Made by a program: the position numbers and the translations under genes | NCBI GenBank assembly: GCA_006227095.1 | Contig: SBFZ01000117.1 | Span: 1-7,076 of the forward strand | Source: Bacteroidota bacterium | GTDB lineage: Bacteria > Bacteroidota > Bacteroidia > Bacteroidales > VadinHA17 | DNA: 7,076 bases | Direction: 5' to 3' | The notes under the pieces: model-generated | What the model saw: the letters and a program-made list of their open reading frames with translations, nothing else | Database searches by the model: none | What the model was told of the DNA's origin: nothing | In this document: positions 1 to 6,897 of the stretch, piece after piece | How the letters are laid out: every line of letters begins with the position of its first letter | How positions within the stretch are numbered: position 1 is the first letter of the stretch

Positions 1-738
1 CCGTTCGGTGTGGCAACGTGGTTTGAGGCATCAAGGATCACCCTCCTCCTCTATGCCAGCGGGGTTATACTGGCAGGCATGCTGGTTGTGGCCATAAGCC
101 GGATCATCATGTACCATAGCGTAAAACGGGGATCAAAGCTTATGGTTTGGCACTACCTTGCATGGGTTGCGGCGGAGATAGCCTCGATGGCTCTTTTCTT
201 TACCCTGTTTGAAGTGGTTATACTGAAAGACCAGCGCCCATTCACAGAGCTTATGGGCACGTCCGTACAGAACACATCACTGACCCTGTTGCTTCCGTAT
301 ACATTCCTGTGGCTCTGGTTTGCGTGGCGCGACAGTAAAACAAAGCTGTCAGTAATCACCGAGCAGCCTGACCTTCCCGGCCAGCGTCCTATGATACACC
401 TGAGGGACGAAAAAGGGGTGCTGAGAATGTCACTAAAGCATTCTGACCTGCTCTGGGTACAGGCCAGTGACAACTACGTCACCGTATGCTACCAGGCGCA
501 GGGGAAACTCAACAGGTTCATGCTGCGCAACACACTCCGTGCGCTGGAAGAGGAGCTCAGGGAGCAGGCTATCATCAGGTGCCACCGGTCATGGCTTGTC
601 AACATTGAGAAGGTCAAGCTGATACGCAGGGAGAAGGATGGACTTCTGCTTGAGCTGGACAGTATACCGCCGGCAACGGTGCCTGTGTCCCGTACCTATA
701 TGCATGACGTACTCGCTGCCTTCGGACATGTTGAATAA
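1..738 (+). CDS. Membrane-anchored LytTR-family transcriptional regulator, 5' end outside window
   Basis: The C-terminal part (about residues 138-238, numbered from the GTG at base 10) has the features of a LytTR DNA-binding domain: a strand reading LLWVQASDNYVTV, a helix RNTLRALEEEL, the core IIRCHRSWLVNIEKV and a final VPVSRTYMHDV. The N-terminal half is hydrophobic, with about three membrane segments (residues 9-32, 46-71 and 88-106) and a short linker. The protein should sit in the inner membrane with the DNA-binding domain in the cytoplasm. There is no response-receiver domain, so it is not a classical LytR/AlgR response regulator. The GTG at base 10 is a possible start, but the three codons before it (Pro-Phe-Gly) are open in frame and run off the window. 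Related Bacteroidota proteins often have a fourth helix followed by a PFG-like turn, so I infer that the gene begins upstream and is truncated here. The TAA stop is at 736-738. The signal sensed and the target genes cannot be read from the sequence. Confidence 0.85.
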   Translation, partial: PFGVATWFEASRITLLLYASGVILAGMLVVAISRIIMYHSVKRGSKLMVWHYLAWVAAEIASMALFFTLFEVVILKDQRPFTELMGTSVQNTSLTLLLPYTFLWLWFAWRDSKTKLSVITEQPDLPGQRPMIHLRDEKGVLRMSLKHSDLLWVQASDNYVTVCYQAQGKLNRFMLRNTLRALEEELREQAIIRCHRSWLVNIEKVKLIRREKDGLLLELDSIPPATVPVSRTYMHDVLAAFGHVE

Positions 739-802
739 ATAGCGCCCGCCTTCGTCCTAAATCATAGGTTAAAGGACTCCCCCGCCTCATTTTTAAAATC
801 AT

Positions 803-810
803 TATCTTTG
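803..810 (+). promoter_or_regulatory. Bacteroidota-type -7 element (TATCTTTG) upstream of metG
   Basis: TATCTTTG matches exactly the TAnnTTTG -7 consensus used by the primary sigma factor of Bacteroidota. It lies 31 bases before the metG ATG, in the 103-bp gap after the LytTR gene, and would give a leader of about 25 nt. I see no convincing TTTG-like -33 box at the expected distance. The leader has no Shine-Dalgarno sequence before the ATG, which is normal in this phylum. The rest of the gap (739-802) shows no gene and no obvious strong hairpin. Confidence 0.55.
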
Positions 811-841
811 CCCGGTTAAAATCAGCAATCATTTTCCTCAG

Positions 842-2875
842 ATGAAGAAGTTCAAGCGCCATCTTATCACCTCAGCCCTTCCCTATGCCAACGGACCAAT
901 ACATATCGGGCACCTGGCAGGGGTTTACGTGCCGTCAGATATCTACACACGCTGGCTCAGGATGCGCGGCGAGGACGTTATCTCCATATGCGGATCAGAC
1001 GAACATGGCGTGCCTATCACACTCAAGGCCCGCAAGGAGGGTATCACCCCGCAGGAGGTGGTTGACAGGTACCATGAACTGAACAAGAAGGCCTTTGCCG
1101 ACTTCGGTATCGCCTTTGATATCTATTCACGCACCTCGAACAAAATACATTACGAGACCGCCTCGCAGTTCTTCAGGAAGCTCTATGACCAGGGCGAGTT
1201 CATTGAAAAAACCTCCAGCCAGTATTATGATGAAGAAGCAGCATGCTTCCTGGCTGACAGGTATATTACCGGAACATGTCCCCACTGCGGAAATGAGAAC
1301 GCCTACGGCGACCAGTGCGAGAAATGCGGCACCTCTCTCAGCCCCACTGATCTCATCAACCCGAAATCAACCATCAGCGGCAGCGCGCCGGTGATGCGTG
1401 ACACACTCCACTGGTACCTGCCCCTTGACAAATATGAGACATGGATCAGGAAGTGGATCCTCGAAGATCACACCGAATGGAAAGCCAATGTCTACGGACA
1501 GTGCAAGTCGTGGCTCGACCAGGGATTGCAGCCCCGGGCCGTCAGCCGTGACCTGGACTGGGGAGTGCCGGTACCCGTTGACGGTGCCGAAGGGAAGGTT
1601 CTGTACGTATGGTTTGACGCACCCATCGGATATATCTCCGCAACCAGGGAACTGACCCCTGACTGGGAAAAATACTGGAAGGATCCTGAAACGAGAATGA
1701 TTCATTTCATAGGCAAGGACAACATAGTGTTTCACTGCATCATCTTCCCCTCCATGCTCAAGGCAGAGGGCAGCTACATCCTTCCTGACAACGTTCCTGC
1801 CAACGAGTTCCTCAACCTTGAGAACGACAAGATTTCTACATCCAGGAACTGGGCCGTATGGCTGCATGAATACCTTGAGGATTTCCCGGGCAAGCAGGAC
1901 TCGCTTCGCTATGCTCTTTGCGCCAGCGCCCCTGAAACAAAGGACAACGACTTCACCTGGAAAGAGTTCCAGGCACGCAACAACAATGAGCTTGTTGCCA
2001 TACTGGGGAACTTTGTCAATCGCACGCTGGTGCTGACAGCCAATTATTACAGCGGTGAAGTACCCTCTCCCGGCGTTATGACTGACTATGACAGGGAAAC
2101 GGTGCAGGCCATAATGACCTGCCGTGAGAATACCGAGAGCAACCTCGAAGCCTTCCGCTTCCGCCAGGGGCTGGCCGAGGCAATGAACCTGGCACGTCTG
2201 GGGAACAAGTACCTTGCCGACACCGAGCCATGGAAGGTGGTAAAGACCGATCCCGAACGGGTGAAGACAATCATGTATATTTCTCTTCAGATCACTGCCA
2301 ACCTTGCCATTCTCCTGGAGCCGTTCCTCCCCTTCTCAATGGATAAACTGCGTGGCTGGCTGGGTATCACAAGCCTCCACTGGGATGCCGCAGGCCGCTC
2401 TGACCTTCTCATTCCGGGCCATATCATATCAAAAGGTGAACTCCTCTTCAGCAAGATTGAAGACACCGAAATAGAAAAACAGGTAAAGAAGCTTCTTGAC
2501 ACCAGAAAGGCCAACGAGAATGCAGCTGCCACGGCCATACCCCAGAAGGAAGACGTAACCTTCGATGAATTCACCCGGATGGATATCCGCACTGCAACTA
2601 TCCTTGAGGCAGAGAAGGTGGCAAAAACCACGAAGCTGATCAGGCTGAAGGTTGATACCGGGATTGATGTCCGTACAATAGTCTCAGGCATTGCCGAGCA
2701 CTTCACCCCTGAGGAGCTTCCGGGAAAGAATATCTCGGTGATAGTCAACCTGGCTCCACGTACCATCAAGGGCATTGAATCAAAAGGGATGGTTCTTCTT
2801 GCCGAGGACGAAAACGGCAAACTGGTGTTTGTCACTCCGGAAAACAAGATCAAAAACGGAAGTCCGGTAAAGTAA
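842..2875 (+). CDS. metG: Methionyl-tRNA synthetase with C-terminal tRNA-binding domain
   Basis: This cytoplasmic class I aminoacyl-tRNA synthetase charges tRNA-Met with methionine using ATP. The 677 residues match the long bacterial form. The HIGH signature is HIGH at residues 21-24, after [11 protein letters not shown]. The zinc-binding insert has two knuckles, C146-x2-C149 and C159-x2-C162. The second ATP-binding signature is KISTS at residues 330-334, in place of the textbook KMSKS. The anticodon-binding helical domain follows at about 390-550. A charged linker leads to a C-terminal EMAPII/Trbp111-like tRNA-binding domain from about residue 574, starting [14 protein letters not shown] and including the [16 protein letters not shown] stretch. 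The ATG at 842 is well placed, because the conserved core starts within eight residues of it and no strong alternative lies upstream. The gene stands alone with its own likely promoter and converges on the SPOR gene downstream. All expected catalytic and zinc residues seem present and the frame is intact. Confidence 0.98.
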   Translation: MKKFKRHLITSALPYANGPIHIGHLAGVYVPSDIYTRWLRMRGEDVISICGSDEHGVPITLKARKEGITPQEVVDRYHELNKKAFADFGIAFDIYSRTSNKIHYETASQFFRKLYDQGEFIEKTSSQYYDEEAACFLADRYITGTCPHCGNENAYGDQCEKCGTSLSPTDLINPKSTISGSAPVMRDTLHWYLPLDKYETWIRKWILEDHTEWKANVYGQCKSWLDQGLQPRAVSRDLDWGVPVPVDGAEGKVLYVWFDAPIGYISATRELTPDWEKYWKDPETRMIHFIGKDNIVFHCIIFPSMLKAEGSYILPDNVPANEFLNLENDKISTSRNWAVWLHEYLEDFPGKQDSLRYALCASAPETKDNDFTWKEFQARNNNELVAILGNFVNRTLVLTANYYSGEVPSPGVMTDYDRETVQAIMTCRENTESNLEAFRFRQGLAEAMNLARLGNKYLADTEPWKVVKTDPERVKTIMYISLQITANLAILLEPFLPFSMDKLRGWLGITSLHWDAAGRSDLLIPGHIISKGELLFSKIEDTEIEKQVKKLLDTRKANENAAATAIPQKEDVTFDEFTRMDIRTATILEAEKVAKTTKLIRLKVDTGIDVRTIVSGIAEHFTPEELPGKNISVIVNLAPRTIKGIESKGMVLLAEDENGKLVFVTPENKIKNGSPVK

Positions 2876-2885
2876 GCCTTACAAA

Positions 2886-2947
2886 CAGTCGGCAGTCGGC
2901 AATTGGCAGTCGGCAGTCGCTGTCCGCTGTTGGCAGTCGGCAGTTTA
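2886..2947 (+). repeat. Heptamer tandem repeat array (CAGTCGG-like units)
   Basis: About nine imperfect units with a 7-bp period run head to tail: CAGTCGG, CAGTCGG, CAATTGG, CAGTCGG, CAGTCGC, TGTCCGC, TGTTGG (6 bp), CAGTCGG, CAGTTTA. Four units are exact CAGTCGG and the others differ by one to a few bases. The array starts 10 bases after the metG stop and fills much of the gap between two convergent genes. Any open frame through it is a by-product of the periodicity. I infer a non-coding intergenic repeat. Its function is unknown, and it may recur elsewhere in the genome. Confidence 0.8.
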
Positions 2948-2986
2948 GTTGATGACTGCATACTGCAGAGTGAAGACTGCTGACTG
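2933..2986. terminator. Inverted GCAGTC/GACTGC pairing region, possible bidirectional terminator
   Basis: After the heptamer array the same motif appears in reverse complement: GACTGC at 2954-2959, ACTGC at 2962-2966, GACTGC at 2975-2980 and GACTG at 2982-2986. These can pair with the upstream GCAGTC copies in several registers. For example 2933-2938 pairs with 2954-2959, or 2940-2944 with 2955-2959. The region separates the 3' ends of metG (+) and the SPOR gene (-), so a hairpin here could end transcription from both sides. No clear T-tract follows the stems, so the terminator role is only inferred. Confidence 0.35.
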
Positions 2987-2988
2987 AT

Positions 2989-4071
2989 CTACCGGCTCTT
3001 ATGCACCCATGCTCCCGGGTACTCCTTCCTCAGTTTTTCAAGGACGACCTTTGCATCGTCAAGGGTAGGATAGGACTGTGCGCTGACCCTGAGGAACCCG
3101 TCAGGTCCGCCGGTTACTTCCGGATCATAACCCAGCCTGCGCAGTTTTTCAACCATGGTGAGAGCATTGTCCTCCCCCTGGAAACTGCCGATTATCACCA
3201 TGAACCTGTACTGCTCAACAACCACTGCCGTACTTCTTTTCACGGAGGTCACGGGTGTTGAATTGTCTGCAGCCGGCTTTGATTCGGTGGCAGCGGGCCT
3301 GGCAACCGGTTTACTCTCCGTGGCCCTGGTTTTCTCGGGTGTGGCAGCAGGCCTGACACCAGGCTCCGCCTCTGAAGCTCCCGAATCCGGAACGGAAATC
3401 TCCACGGTTGTTCCCGACCTTTCTGCATCTATCTGCTGACGGTTGTACTCAAGCTCGGCGCTGGCCAGGGGGTTAAGGTTTGATTCCTCTATGTTGCTTT
3501 TGAAAATCCTGTCATTGAACGGAACCAGGGCCAGAGCCACCAGCACCGGTATTATCACCGCAGCCCTGAAGAGGAGGCTTCTGATTGAAGGCTCGCTGAC
3601 CGCAGGCGCACTACGCTTCTCAAGCGCCATCTTCCTCACGTCAAAACCGCTGACCGGCTTCCGGTGATAGGCGCTGAGACCATAGGAAGTAAGTAGATAG
3701 TTTACTGTCAGGTCCGGTTCAAAAACTATGGCCCGGTCATAATTCAGCGAGAAGGTACCCAGGTGATCAATGGTAACGGGATGATCTGACATGATCCTGC
3801 TTCTCAGCTCCGCCGACCATTCGTTGACAATGTCTCTTGCCTCGCCGTAGCCTACACCCGTCACTGAGGAGATATGACCTATCAGCAGCCCGTCATTGCC
3901 TGTAAGATGACGGTTGAAGGTTATCTTCCTTGAAGGAGGTTCAAAGAGACCCTCCTTCCGGTCAATGCGGGCGGGAAAATAGTTCCCGATAAATGCACCA
4001 AACCCCGGAATAATGACACAGTCATGCCTGAAAAGAAGTTCCTTTACCTGTCCGCTGATATCCCTCGCCAT
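2989..4071 (-). CDS. HU-like (CCDC81-type) domain and SPOR domain membrane protein
   Basis: The 360-residue protein has a layered layout. Residues 1-58 and about 60-125 resemble the two tandem bacterial CCDC81-type HU/IHF-fold domains. Landmarks are LLFRHDCVIIPGFGAFIGNY at 12-31, PPSRKITFNRHLTGNDGLL at 45-63 and DHLGTFSL at 102-109. A single membrane helix lies at about 168-185. A Pro/Ala/Thr/Ser/Lys-rich linker covers about 220-280. Residues 286-357 form a SPOR domain (YRFMVIIGSFQ, then a helix NALTMVEKLRRLGY and a final AWVHKSR). By family knowledge SPOR domains bind denuded glycan strands at the division septum, and HU-fold domains bind DNA or proteins. The predicted topology is HU domains in the cytoplasm and SPOR in the periplasm. 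The Met at 4071 is chosen because the HU-like core begins within about ten residues. The gene is transcribed alone, convergent with metG and divergent from the sugar cluster. A role linking chromosome and division site is inferred. Confidence 0.88.
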   Translation of the reverse strand: MARDISGQVKELLFRHDCVIIPGFGAFIGNYFPARIDRKEGLFEPPSRKITFNRHLTGNDGLLIGHISSVTGVGYGEARDIVNEWSAELRSRIMSDHPVTIDHLGTFSLNYDRAIVFEPDLTVNYLLTSYGLSAYHRKPVSGFDVRKMALEKRSAPAVSEPSIRSLLFRAAVIIPVLVALALVPFNDRIFKSNIEESNLNPLASAELEYNRQQIDAERSGTTVEISVPDSGASEAEPGVRPAATPEKTRATESKPVARPAATESKPAADNSTPVTSVKRSTAVVVEQYRFMVIIGSFQGEDNALTMVEKLRRLGYDPEVTGGPDGFLRVSAQSYPTLDDAKVVLEKLRKEYPGAWVHKSR

Positions 4072-4088
4072 GTATAAAGAATAATGAA

Positions 4089-4096
4089 CAAATATA
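4089..4096 (-). promoter_or_regulatory. Bacteroidota-type -7 element (TATATTTG) for the HU-SPOR gene
   Basis: On the minus strand this reads TATATTTG, an exact match to TAnnTTTG. It ends 17 bases before the ATG of the HU-SPOR gene, so the leader would be short, about 10-12 nt. The surroundings are strongly AT-rich, with a long T-run just upstream on the minus strand. No clear -33 TTTG box is visible at the usual spacing. Confidence 0.55.
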
Positions 4097-4144
4097 AAAA
4101 AGAAACCCGATTCTTTCCCCGAAAAAGGGTTAAATAAAATCTGC

Positions 4145-4152
4145 TATCTTCG
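4145..4152 (+). promoter_or_regulatory. Probable -7 element (TATCTTCG) for the wbpE-led gene cluster
   Basis: TATCTTCG differs at one base from the TAnnTTTG consensus and lies 21 bases before the aminotransferase ATG, within the AT-rich divergent region 4072-4173. It would give a leader of about 15 nt and could drive at least the three tightly packed downstream genes. There is no Shine-Dalgarno sequence before the ATG. The mismatch and the lack of a visible -33 box keep confidence moderate. Confidence 0.4.
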
Positions 4153-4173
4153 CTTAATAGATTAAAAATACCC

Positions 4174-5301
4174 ATGAAAAAAATTGAGATGGTTGACCTC
4201 CGCTCACAGTATGAGAGGCTTAAGGCGGACATTGACAGTGCGGTGGCCGGGGTGATCAGCTCCACTGCTTTTATCAAGGGTCCTGACGTCCGTCTCTTTG
4301 AGGAAGACCTTCAGCGGTACCTGGGTATCCGCCATGTAATCTCCTGCGCCAATGGCACAGATGCGCTTCAGATTGCAATGATGGCACTGGGTCTCAAACC
4401 CGGAGATGAAGTCATTACCACCAACTTTACCTTCATTGCCACCGTTGAGGTAATTGAGCTCCTGGGTCTCAAGACGGTGCTCGTTGAACCGGAGCCGGGG
4501 ACCTTCAATATAAGCCCGGAGGCAATCAGGAAAGCCATCACTCCCCGGACCAGGGCAATAGTTCCGGTACATCTATTCGGCCAGTGTGCCGACATGGAAC
4601 AGATAACAGCAATGGCCCAGCAGCATGGGATACATATAATTGAAGATACCGCCCAGGCCACCGGTGCAGAGTACCGCTTCAGCGACGGCACCGTAAAGAA
4701 GGCAGGCACCATGGGTATAATCGGTTGCACCTCATTCTTCCCCTCCAAGAATCTCGGCTGCTATGGCGACGGCGGGGCGCTCTTCACCGACAATGATGAG
4801 CTGGCAGCACTTATACGGAGCATCACCAACCATGGGATGAAGGTCAGATATTATCATGACACCATCGGGGTAAACTCCCGTCTTGACACCCTCCAGGCTG
4901 CCATTCTCAGGGTCAAGCTGCGCCACCTCGACGAGTTCAACGAGGCACGGGCCAAAGCCGCAGCTTTTTATGACAACGAGCTCTCGGGTCTGCCCGGTAT
5001 TTCCATCCCTGAAAGAAACCCGTTCTCAACCCACATTTTCCACCAGTACACCCTTAAAATTGACGGCGGCAGGCGCAATGACCTCCGCGAATGCCTCGAA
5101 AACGAAGGGATCCCCTCAATGATATACTACCCGGTGCCGTTGCATATGCAGAAAGCCTACCTCCACCTGGGGTACCATGCAGATGACTTCCCGGTAACCA
5201 GCCGGCTCTCGGAGGAGGTGCTCTCACTGCCCATGCACACAGAAATGGATGACGAACAGCTGGCATACATCACCGGCTGCATCAGGTCAAAATTCAACTG
5301 A
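4174..5301 (+). CDS. wbpE: DegT/DnrJ/EryC1/StrS PLP aminotransferase, WbpE/WlbC-like
   Basis: This is a fold-type I PLP enzyme of the sugar aminotransferase family, 375 residues, close to the usual length. Visible landmarks are KGPDVRLFEEDLQRYLG (35-51), the cofactor-phosphate loop CANGTDAL (58-65), FTFIATVEVI (86-94), HLFGQCADM (133-141), IIEDTAQATGA (155-165) with Asp158 expected to hold the pyridine nitrogen, and FFPSKNLGCYGDGGAL (188-203) with Lys192 as the expected PLP Schiff-base lysine. NSRLDTLQAAIL follows at 234-245. In the Wbp pathway this enzyme uses glutamate to aminate C3 of UDP-2-acetamido-3-keto-glucuronic acid. The family alone does not fix the substrate. The assignment rests mainly on the neighbours, a WbpD-like acetyltransferase 5 bp downstream and a WbpB-like dehydrogenase after it. 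The ATG at 4174 is preferred over Met6 because it follows a likely promoter at good spacing. Alternatives are other UDP-3-keto- or 4-keto-sugar aminotransferases. Confidence 0.9.
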   Translation: MKKIEMVDLRSQYERLKADIDSAVAGVISSTAFIKGPDVRLFEEDLQRYLGIRHVISCANGTDALQIAMMALGLKPGDEVITTNFTFIATVEVIELLGLKTVLVEPEPGTFNISPEAIRKAITPRTRAIVPVHLFGQCADMEQITAMAQQHGIHIIEDTAQATGAEYRFSDGTVKKAGTMGIIGCTSFFPSKNLGCYGDGGALFTDNDELAALIRSITNHGMKVRYYHDTIGVNSRLDTLQAAILRVKLRHLDEFNEARAKAAAFYDNELSGLPGISIPERNPFSTHIFHQYTLKIDGGRRNDLRECLENEGIPSMIYYPVPLHMQKAYLHLGYHADDFPVTSRLSEEVLSLPMHTEMDDEQLAYITGCIRSKFN

Positions 5302-5306
5302 TAAAA

Positions 5307-5888
5307 ATGGAAAAGGAATACTTTGCACATGAGACCGCAGTCATCGATGAGGGTTGCTCCATCGGTCGCGGTACTAAGATCTGGCACTTCAGCCACATCA
5401 TGAAAGATGCCGTAATAGGTGAGAAATGCAATATAGGCCAGAACGTGGTTGTGTCACCGGGCGTCATCCTCGGAAATAATGTCAAGGTGCAGAACAATGT
5501 ATCAATATATACCGGAGTTATATGTGAGGACGATGTATTCCTTGGACCGTCAATGGTATTCACCAACATAACCAACCCCCGCAGTGCCGTCATCAGGCGT
5601 GACCAGTACGTCACCACGATGGTCAGGCGGGGAGCATCGGTTGGTGCCAATGCAACCATTGTGTGCGGCAATGAGATAGGACAATACTGCCTGATCGGTG
5701 CCGGAACGGTGATAACAAAACCGGTGAAGCCCTATGCCCTCGTGGTGGGCAACCCCGGACGCCAGACCGGCTGGGTCTCGGAATACGGCCACAAACTCTC
5801 CTTTGACGCGGAAGGCCTTGCACTCTGCCCCGAAAGCGGCCAGAGATACAAACTTGCCGACGGGGAGGTGACGAAAATTATTCAGTAA
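5307..5888 (+). CDS. wbpD: Left-handed beta-helix N-acetyltransferase, WbpD/WlbB-like
   Basis: The 193-residue protein has hexapeptide-repeat character from about residue 11 to 146: repeated [IV]-G-x4 units such as CSIGRGTKIWHFSHI (17-31), AVIGEKCNIGQNVVVS (35-50), ASVGANATIVCG (110-121) and CLIGAGTVITKPV (128-140). It should form a trimeric left-handed beta-helix that uses acetyl-CoA. A loop FTNITNPRSAVIRR (85-98) interrupts the coil; its Asn87 may correspond to the conserved active-site Asn reported for WlbB, but this alignment is from memory. The sequence after the helix, GNPGRQTGWVSEYGHKL (148-164), and the short C-terminal tail with CPESG (174-178) are typical of the WbpD/WlbB subgroup. 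The predicted reaction is acetylation of the 3-amino group of UDP-GlcNAc3NA to give UDP-GlcNAc(3NAc)A. Only 5 bp separate it from the aminotransferase stop, so co-transcription is almost certain. The protein is full-length. A different amino-sugar acetyltransferase role is possible but less likely in this context. Confidence 0.88.
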   Translation: MEKEYFAHETAVIDEGCSIGRGTKIWHFSHIMKDAVIGEKCNIGQNVVVSPGVILGNNVKVQNNVSIYTGVICEDDVFLGPSMVFTNITNPRSAVIRRDQYVTTMVRRGASVGANATIVCGNEIGQYCLIGAGTVITKPVKPYALVVGNPGRQTGWVSEYGHKLSFDAEGLALCPESGQRYKLADGEVTKIIQ

Positions 5889-5914
5889 ATTTATGCCTTC
5901 GTAAAACCAGTCTG

Positions 5915-6865
5915 ATGAACAATACACCTAAGAACTTCGGGCTCATAGGAGTTGCCGGTTATATAGCAGAACGACACCTCAGGGCCATAAAGGACACAGG
6001 CAACCGCCTGCTGGCCAGCCTTGACAGATTCGACTGCGTCGGGAAAATAGACAGCTACTTTCCCGAGAGCGACTTCTTCGTTGAGTTTGAAAGGTTTGAC
6101 CGCCATGTCGACAAGCTCAAGAGAGGGGGCGTACAGCTTGACTATGTGAGCATCTGCTCACCAAACTACCTGCATGACTCACACATCAGGTTCGCCCTGC
6201 GCCACCAGGCTGATGCCATCTGCGAAAAACCGGTGGTGCTCAACCCGTGGAACATTGATGCCCTGCAGGAGATAGAGAAGGAGACCGGCAAAAGGATATT
6301 CAACATCCTGCAGCTCCGGTACCACCCGGTGATCATGGAATTACGCGACCGTATCAAAGCCAACCCGGGAAACAAGAAGCACGATATTGACCTCACCTAT
6401 ATCACCAGCCGCGGAAACTGGTACCATATTTCATGGAAGGGTGATGTAAACAAGTCAGGCGGGATAGCCACAAACATAGGAGTCCATTTCTTTGACATGC
6501 TGGGCTGGATCTTCGGACCGGTGGTCTCCAACAGGGTGCACCTTCTTGAGCGCGACAAGGCATCAGGATACCTGGAGCTTGAAAACGCCCGCGTCAGGTG
6601 GTTCCTCAGCATCGACTGCAACGATCTGCCCGCCCAGGCGAGGGAGAGTGGCAAACGTACCTACCGCAACATCACCGTCGACGGCGAGGAGCTGGAGTTC
6701 TCGGAAGGATTCACCGACCTGCATACGGTCACCTACCGCGAGATACTCGGAGGCAACGGCTACGGTCTCGAAGATGCCCGTCAGAGCATAGATACTGTCT
6801 ACCAGATAAGAAATTCTGCACTCTCAGTACTTACCGGTGAATATCACCCGTTAATAAAAAGATGA
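5915..6865 (+). CDS. wbpB: Gfo/Idh/MocA oxidoreductase, WbpB/WlbA-like UDP-GlcNAcA 3-dehydrogenase
   Basis: This 316-residue NAD-dependent dehydrogenase belongs to the Gfo/Idh/MocA family. The N-terminal Rossmann fold has the glycine motif GLIGVAGYIAERH (9-21), lacking the classical GxGxxG spacing but typical of the WlbA group. Next come DSYFPESDFFVEFERFD (46-62), VSICSPNYLHDSHI (78-91) and the family signature EKP at 104-106, with Lys105 as the expected catalytic lysine. The C-terminal substrate domain contains LQLRYHP (132-138) and SGGIATNIGVHFFDMLGW (181-198), where His191 is the expected second catalytic residue. The stretches SICSPNYLHD and FFVEFERFDRH are strong markers of the WbpB/WlbA subgroup. 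The predicted reaction oxidises C3 of UDP-N-acetylglucosaminuronic acid to the 3-keto sugar used by the aminotransferase. The gene follows the acetyltransferase by 26 bp. An upstream ATG at 5893 is followed two codons later by a stop, so 5915 is the start. The frame is intact. Confidence 0.9.
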   Translation: MNNTPKNFGLIGVAGYIAERHLRAIKDTGNRLLASLDRFDCVGKIDSYFPESDFFVEFERFDRHVDKLKRGGVQLDYVSICSPNYLHDSHIRFALRHQADAICEKPVVLNPWNIDALQEIEKETGKRIFNILQLRYHPVIMELRDRIKANPGNKKHDIDLTYITSRGNWYHISWKGDVNKSGGIATNIGVHFFDMLGWIFGPVVSNRVHLLERDKASGYLELENARVRWFLSIDCNDLPAQARESGKRTYRNITVDGEELEFSEGFTDLHTVTYREILGGNGYGLEDARQSIDTVYQIRNSALSVLTGEYHPLIKR

Positions 6866-6882
6866 GACCTGCATGAGTTTAT

Positions 6883-6897
6883 GTTCACAACGTGAGC
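6883..6897 (+). other. Small hairpin in the 95-bp gap before the 6-dehydrogenase gene
   Basis: GTTCAC and GTGAGC can pair (six pairs, one of them U-G) around a three-base loop. The hairpin lies 18 bases after the dehydrogenase stop, in a gap that is longer than the other gaps in the cluster. No T-tract follows, and I found no exact TAnnTTTG element downstream. It could be a weak attenuator or RNA processing site, or have no function. Confidence 0.2.

Noticed and set aside
739..841. Riboswitch or T-box leader ahead of metG
   Set aside because: The likely leader is only about 25 nt and the whole gap is 103 bp, too short for a T-box or SAM riboswitch, and no matching structure is visible.
1367..1867. 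Open frame of 166 codons antisense to metG
   Set aside because: It overlaps the strongly conserved catalytic region of metG on the other strand and has no family features; a shadow of GC-rich codon use.
2287..2961. Open frame of 224 codons on the minus strand across the metG 3' end and the repeat array
   Set aside because: It lies antisense to the conserved tRNA-binding domain of metG, its first residues are just the translated heptamer repeat, and it shows no recognisable domain.
2886..2986. CRISPR array
   Set aside because: The units are about 7 bp and directly adjacent, with no spacers of constant length and no cas genes nearby.
4107..4135. Possible hairpin in the divergent region (CCCC and GGG around GAAAAA)
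   Set aside because: Only three pairs form and the flanking bases do not extend the stem.
4368..4748. Open frame of 126 codons antisense to the aminotransferase
   Set aside because: The plus-strand frame has clear PLP-enzyme motifs throughout; the antisense product has no recognisable domain.
5550..5927. Open frame of 125 codons antisense to the acetyltransferase
   Set aside because: It mirrors the hexapeptide-repeat gene and shows no independent coding signal.
4174..6865. Recent horizontal transfer of the sugar genes
   Set aside because: By eye the base composition and codon choice resemble metG and the SPOR gene, and no mobile element, tRNA or flanking repeat is present within the window.
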